Shown here piece by piece: positions 61,522-64,000 of a stretch of DNA of 64,000 nt. Each line of letters starts with the position of its first letter. Positions within the stretch are counted from its first letter, which is position 1. The notes beneath the pieces were generated by a model. The model searched no databases. It was not told the origin of the DNA and saw only the letters and a program-made list of their open reading frames with translations. The translations under genes were made by a program, and so were the position numbers. Source of the stretch: Pseudomonas nitroreducens (GTDB taxonomy: Bacteria; Pseudomonadota; Gammaproteobacteria; Pseudomonadales; Pseudomonadaceae); the NCBI RefSeq assembly GCF_014204515.1, contig NZ_JACHLI010000012.1, forward strand, positions 122,874 to 186,873. Reading direction: 5' to 3'.

Positions 61522-62376
61522 TCAGCCCAGGTCCGGCAACAGGTAATCCGCCCACAGCGAATCGGCGAACTGGCTACGGAAGAAGCCGAAGTGGCCGATG
61601 CGCTTCACGCCGATATCCTGCGGATCGATCCGCTTCAGCGTCTTCGGCGAGCCACGGTAGAAACCGTGCAGCGACTCGGTATTGCGCCCGGACATCATCT
61701 CGTCGTCGGTGAAGGAGATCGACGTGATAGGCGTGCGTACCGATGAATACGCCTCGCGCACCGCGCCGCCTTCCGCACCCACGGCGTACTCCGGATCCAG
61801 GCACCAGCGTCGCCATTGTTCGATCACCCCGCGCGGCAGGTCGCCGACCACGCCCAGGCGCTTGCCGGGGAAGTAGCCCAGCAGCGGAGTGAGGGTTGGC
61901 GCCAGCAGGTACCAGAGCAGCCAGGCCTTGTGCCGCAAGCCCTTGGTGTTCTCGCGCCAATAGCCGCTGCCGGTGGCAATGGTGAAGGCGCGCAGGATGC
62001 GTTCGTTGCCGCGCACGAAGGGCAGGATCTGCCCGCCGAGGCTGTGGCCGATCCAGTACACCGGCAGGTCGCCGGCGGCTTCGACCACCGCGTCGAGCAT
62101 CGCGCTGCAGTCGTGGTTACCCCAGGCGACGACATCGACGTCAAGATCGCGCAGGTGGCCGGCGCGGGACTTGCCCATGCCCACGTAGTCGAAGGTCACG
62201 GTGAGGTAGCCGCGCTCGGCCAGCCAGTTGGCGAAGGCTGTGTAGAAGCGTTGTTCGACGCCCATGGCGGGGACGATCAGCACCGCCCCTCGGGCCTCGC
62301 CGCGTGGGTAGTACCAGTGGCTGGAAAGGCTGTGGCCGTTGCCGTTGTCCAGCGGGCGGGGGAGCGGGGTGATCAT
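61522..62376 (-). CDS. Alpha/beta hydrolase
   Basis: 284-residue serine hydrolase fold. The nucleophile elbow is IGHSLGGQ (Ser about residue 115), with a preceding strand LTVTFDYVGMGKSR typical of lysophospholipase-like enzymes. It starts MITPLPRPLDNGNGH, 11 bp after the hotdog gene stop, with which it forms a two-gene operon. The operon faces away from the TetR regulator, the usual layout for a repressor and its targets. No signal peptide. Substrate is likely a hydrophobic ester but is not determinable here. Confidence 0.87.
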   Translation of the reverse strand: MITPLPRPLDNGNGHSLSSHWYYPRGEARGAVLIVPAMGVEQRFYTAFANWLAERGYLTVTFDYVGMGKSRAGHLRDLDVDVVAWGNHDCSAMLDAVVEAAGDLPVYWIGHSLGGQILPFVRGNERILRAFTIATGSGYWRENTKGLRHKAWLLWYLLAPTLTPLLGYFPGKRLGVVGDLPRGVIEQWRRWCLDPEYAVGAEGGAVREAYSSVRTPITSISFTDDEMMSGRNTESLHGFYRGSPKTLKRIDPQDIGVKRIGHFGFFRSQFADSLWADYLLPDLG

Positions 62377-62387
62377 GGCATCGTCCC

Positions 62388-62825
62388 TCAGGCCTGGCTG
62401 ACGTACATGGTGATGTCGGCGCGGAAGACCTTCTTGTCACCGACGTAGGCCAGCACCGGCACGGTGATGTCGCCTTCCTGGTTCCAGTCGATCGTCAGGC
62501 CGTCGGCCACGGCGCGCACGTCGCCCTCGGCCTTGGCCAGGTATTCCACCGTCATGCCGCGGGGAATCCAGCGGCGTCCCTTGGGGATCGACACGTCGGT
62601 CAGGGTTCCGGCCACCAGTTCGGCAGCGTTGCACAGGGCAATCGCATGCACGGTGCCGATGTGATTCAGCACTTCGCGGCGCTTGGGAAAGGTGACCTCT
62701 GCGTAGCCTGGGCGCAACTCGACGAACTGCGGGGCGATGGTGGAGAAGTAGGGGGCGACCTGGCCGATCATGGCGCTGAACTGCGCCGGGCCGGCCTGTT
62801 GGAACATCTGCAGCATCTGACTCAT
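62388..62825 (-). CDS. Hotdog-fold protein (DUF4442/PaaI-like)
   Basis: 145-residue hotdog protein beginning MSQMLQMFQQAGPAQFSAM. The core LNHIGTVHAIALCNAAELVAG corresponds to the helix of the DUF4442/thioesterase group, followed by VEYLAKAEGDVRAVADGL. It likely acts on acyl-CoA thioesters. The start at 62825 follows GAGTCACC; an upstream ATG at 62855 is less likely. It is the first gene of the operon facing the TetR gene across a promoter region with three palindromes. Confidence 0.85.
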   Translation of the reverse strand: MSQMLQMFQQAGPAQFSAMIGQVAPYFSTIAPQFVELRPGYAEVTFPKRREVLNHIGTVHAIALCNAAELVAGTLTDVSIPKGRRWIPRGMTVEYLAKAEGDVRAVADGLTIDWNQEGDITVPVLAYVGDKKVFRADITMYVSQA

Positions 62826-62936
62826 GGTGACTCCGCAAGCTGATGGGGTGGGCAAGCTGGGATTGAAGAGCTCTCATTGAAGTACTGCGATTGAAGAGAC
62901 CTGCGCGCCCAGGCAGTATACGAAGATTAGAAAGTA

Positions 62937-62972
62937 ATTCTAGAAGATTATTCTAGAATTTTATTCTGGAAT
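62937..62972. promoter_or_regulatory. Three tandem palindromic operators at 13-bp spacing
   Basis: ATTCTAGAAG (62937), ATTCTAGAAT (62950) and ATTCTGGAAT (62963) repeat with an exact 13-bp period in the gap between the hotdog gene and the divergent TetR gene. The middle copy is a perfect palindrome. The A/T-rich block must overlap one or both promoters, so it is a natural operator for the adjacent TetR repressor. Confidence 0.75.
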
Positions 62973-62993
62973 GATTCACTCCCCAGGACCCCC

Positions 62994-63572
62994 ATGGCCC
63001 GACCTTCCCGCAAAGACGACATCCTCCAGGCCGCACTGGCCTGTTTCAGTGAATCCGGCGTGGACGCCACTACCATCGAGATGATCCGTGATCGCTCCGG
63101 TGCCAGCATCGGTAGCCTCTACCACCATTACGGCAACAAGGAGCGGATCATCGGTGCGCTGTACCTGGCCGGCGTCGGCCAGTACGCGGCGCTGCTCGAT
63201 GCGGGGCTGCAGGAAGCGAAGAGCGCTGAGGCGGTGGTGAAGCTGTTCGTCACTTCCTACATCGACTGGGTGTCGGCGAATCCCGAGTGGGCGCGTTTCA
63301 TCCTCCACAGCCGGGGGCGCGTGGAGGCGGGGGAGGTGGGCGAGGAGTTGCGCGAAGCCAATCGGCAGCAGGGGCGGCGGATCGCCGAGTTGCTGGCCGA
63401 GCATCGCAAGGCCGGGGCGTTCAAGGCGCTGTCGGCGGAGCTGTTCAACTCCGTGGTGATCGGCCCGACCCATGACTACGCGCGCAACTGGCTGGCCGGG
63501 CGCACGCGGGCGGACCTGTTCGAATGCCGCGAGCAGCTGGCGCAGATCGCCTGGGACAGCGTCCGCGCCTGA
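62994..63572 (+). CDS. TetR-family transcriptional repressor
   Basis: 192-residue regulator with an N-terminal helix-turn-helix (residues ~5-52: ARPSRKDDILQAAL...TIEMIRDRSGASIGSLYHHYGNKERI) and a C-terminal ligand-binding domain. It begins MARPSRKDDI just 21 bp after the third operator copy, implying autoregulation. Predicted targets are itself and the divergent hotdog-hydrolase operon; an acyl-CoA or fatty acid ligand is a reasonable guess. The gene is followed by three REP-type palindromes. Confidence 0.92.
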   Translation: MARPSRKDDILQAALACFSESGVDATTIEMIRDRSGASIGSLYHHYGNKERIIGALYLAGVGQYAALLDAGLQEAKSAEAVVKLFVTSYIDWVSANPEWARFILHSRGRVEAGEVGEELREANRQQGRRIAELLAEHRKAGAFKALSAELFNSVVIGPTHDYARNWLAGRTRADLFECREQLAQIAWDSVRA

Positions 63573-63584
63573 GGCGGAGCTCCC

Positions 63585-63664
63585 TGTAGGAGCTAGCTTG
63601 CTCGCGAACGGATTGACCGGCGGCGCTGAAGCTGGGCGGGTTCGCGAGCAAGCTCGCTCCTACC
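63585..63664. repeat. REP inverted pair
   Basis: gtaggagctagcttgctcgc on the left and gttcgcgagcaagctcgctc on the right; intact version of the element at 13690-13780. Confidence 0.87.
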
Positions 63665-63689
63665 AGCCAGTCGCGCTTGCTTGAATAGG

Positions 63690-63762
63690 CGTAGGAGCGG
63701 ACTCCGTCCGCGATAGGTTCGCAGCGCGCCGGATAGCATCGCGGACGGAGTCCGCTCCTACG
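63690..63762. repeat. REP-like inverted pair, second family
   Basis: cgtaggagcggactccgtcc and its complement ending ggacggagtccgctcctacg, with arms ~24 bp long. Same family as the elements at 43899 and 55773. Confidence 0.87.
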
Positions 63763-63780
63763 AGGTCGCCAGTGCGGGAC

Positions 63781-63858
63781 CGTAGGGCGAATAACCTGGA
63801 ACAGGTTATCCGCCGCTCACAGGGTTGCGGATAACGCTGGCGCGTTATGCGCCCTACG
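63781..63858. repeat. Third type of palindromic repeat
   Basis: cgtagggcgaataac at the left end is mirrored by gttatgcgccctacg at the right end. Between them ataacctg/caggttat and a ggataac copy form further inverted repeats. It is a third repeat family directly following two REP pairs in the gap after the TetR gene. Confidence 0.8.
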
Positions 63859-63906
63859 AAAGCTTCCGCAGAATTGCGCTCCGCAGAAACGAAAAAGCCC
63901 CGCATA

Positions 63907-64000
63907 TGAACTGACCCCCGAAAGTTGGACAGTTGGACTGGGCCGCTAAGCTGCCAATGACTGAGCCCTGTATTGAACGGGGCTCAGTCCCTTCAACTTG
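63907..64000 (-). mobile_element. End of an IS3-family insertion sequence (runs off the window)
   Basis: tgaactgacccccgaaagtt at 63907 is the terminal inverted repeat type of IS3-family (IS150-like) elements, which begin TG and contain GACCCC and AGTTGGACA. The 3' end of the transposase gene follows at once. Only 94 bp lie inside the window. The bases just before it (aaaaagccccgc) look like one arm of a terminator whose partner is missing. Confidence 0.8.
63946..64000 (-). CDS. IS3-family transposase OrfB, C-terminal fragment
   Basis: The minus strand encodes KLKGLSPVQYRAQSLAA followed by TAG (63946-63948). This is the characteristic C-terminus of IS3-family OrfB integrase-type transposases. 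The rest of the gene lies beyond the right edge, so intactness cannot be judged. Confidence 0.82.
   Translation of the reverse strand, partial: KLKGLSPVQYRAQSLAA

Overview
The window is a 64-kb piece of a high-GC Pseudomonas chromosome. Gene content and order match, from memory, the P. aeruginosa PAO1 PA1780-PA1836 neighbourhood, and the sequence looks most like the P. aeruginosa / P. nitroreducens / P. citronellolis group. Almost all of it is core genome. The accessory signals are REP-type palindromes, a composite inverted-repeat element and the end of an IS3-family insertion sequence at the right edge. Genus is confident; species is inference.

Region by region. (1) 1-9.9 kb, nitrate/nitrite assimilation, all on the minus strand: nirD (cut by the window edge), nirB, a PP2C phosphatase-kinase fusion, the transporter nasA, two unrelated small genes (a hotdog thioesterase and a PL7 alginate-lyase-like protein), then nasT and nasS. 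nirB, nasA and nasS are each preceded by a sigma-54 promoter, one or two hexaloop hairpins of the ANTAR-recognised type, and an intrinsic terminator that would be read through when NasT binds. (2) 10-22.4 kb, housekeeping: acnB, a DUF1289 gene, an ANR-linked universal stress gene, miaE, an SPFH protein, lpxH-ppiB, glnS-cysS and folD. (3) 22.5-31.7 kb: tRNA-Arg, tRNA-His and tRNA-Leu, followed by the proteostasis block tig-clpP-clpX-lon-hupB-ppiD. (4) 31.7-39.1 kb: a five-gene peptide ABC transporter operon (nppA1-A2-B-C-D, Yej/Opp-like). (5) 39.2-43.8 kb: mltD, gloB, a methyltransferase, rnhA and dnaQ. (6) 43.8-50.6 kb: a complex palindromic element, lysine decarboxylase ldcA, a GAF-PAS-GGDEF-EAL protein and the ldcB-like permease. 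(7) 50.8-55.8 kb: a dienoyl-CoA-isomerase-like crotonase, the twitching regulator fimL, nudC, a TSUP permease and an unknown membrane protein. (8) 55.9-63.6 kb, a lipid/acyl-CoA-flavoured set: SDR, APH-family kinase, SCP2 protein, histidine phosphatase, sohB, an acuI-like reductase, an alpha/beta hydrolase, a hotdog protein and a divergent TetR regulator with three tandem palindromes in its promoter. (9) 63.6-64 kb: three successive REP-type palindromes, then an IS end that appears to split a terminator.

The strongest functional story is the nitrate cluster. NasS (a cytoplasmic binding-protein-like nitrate sensor) and NasT (an ANTAR antiterminator) lie in the same window as three candidate RNA targets, one of which is their own leader. 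The least understood part is the PP2C-kinase fusion embedded in this pathway. Other points worth attention are a perfect 17-bp inverted repeat upstream of acnB, a c-di-GMP gene wedged between ldcA and ldcB, a decayed tRNA-like sequence after hupB, and an acyl-CoA kinase/SDR/SCP2/phosphatase group. No CRISPR array, prophage or defence system is visible.
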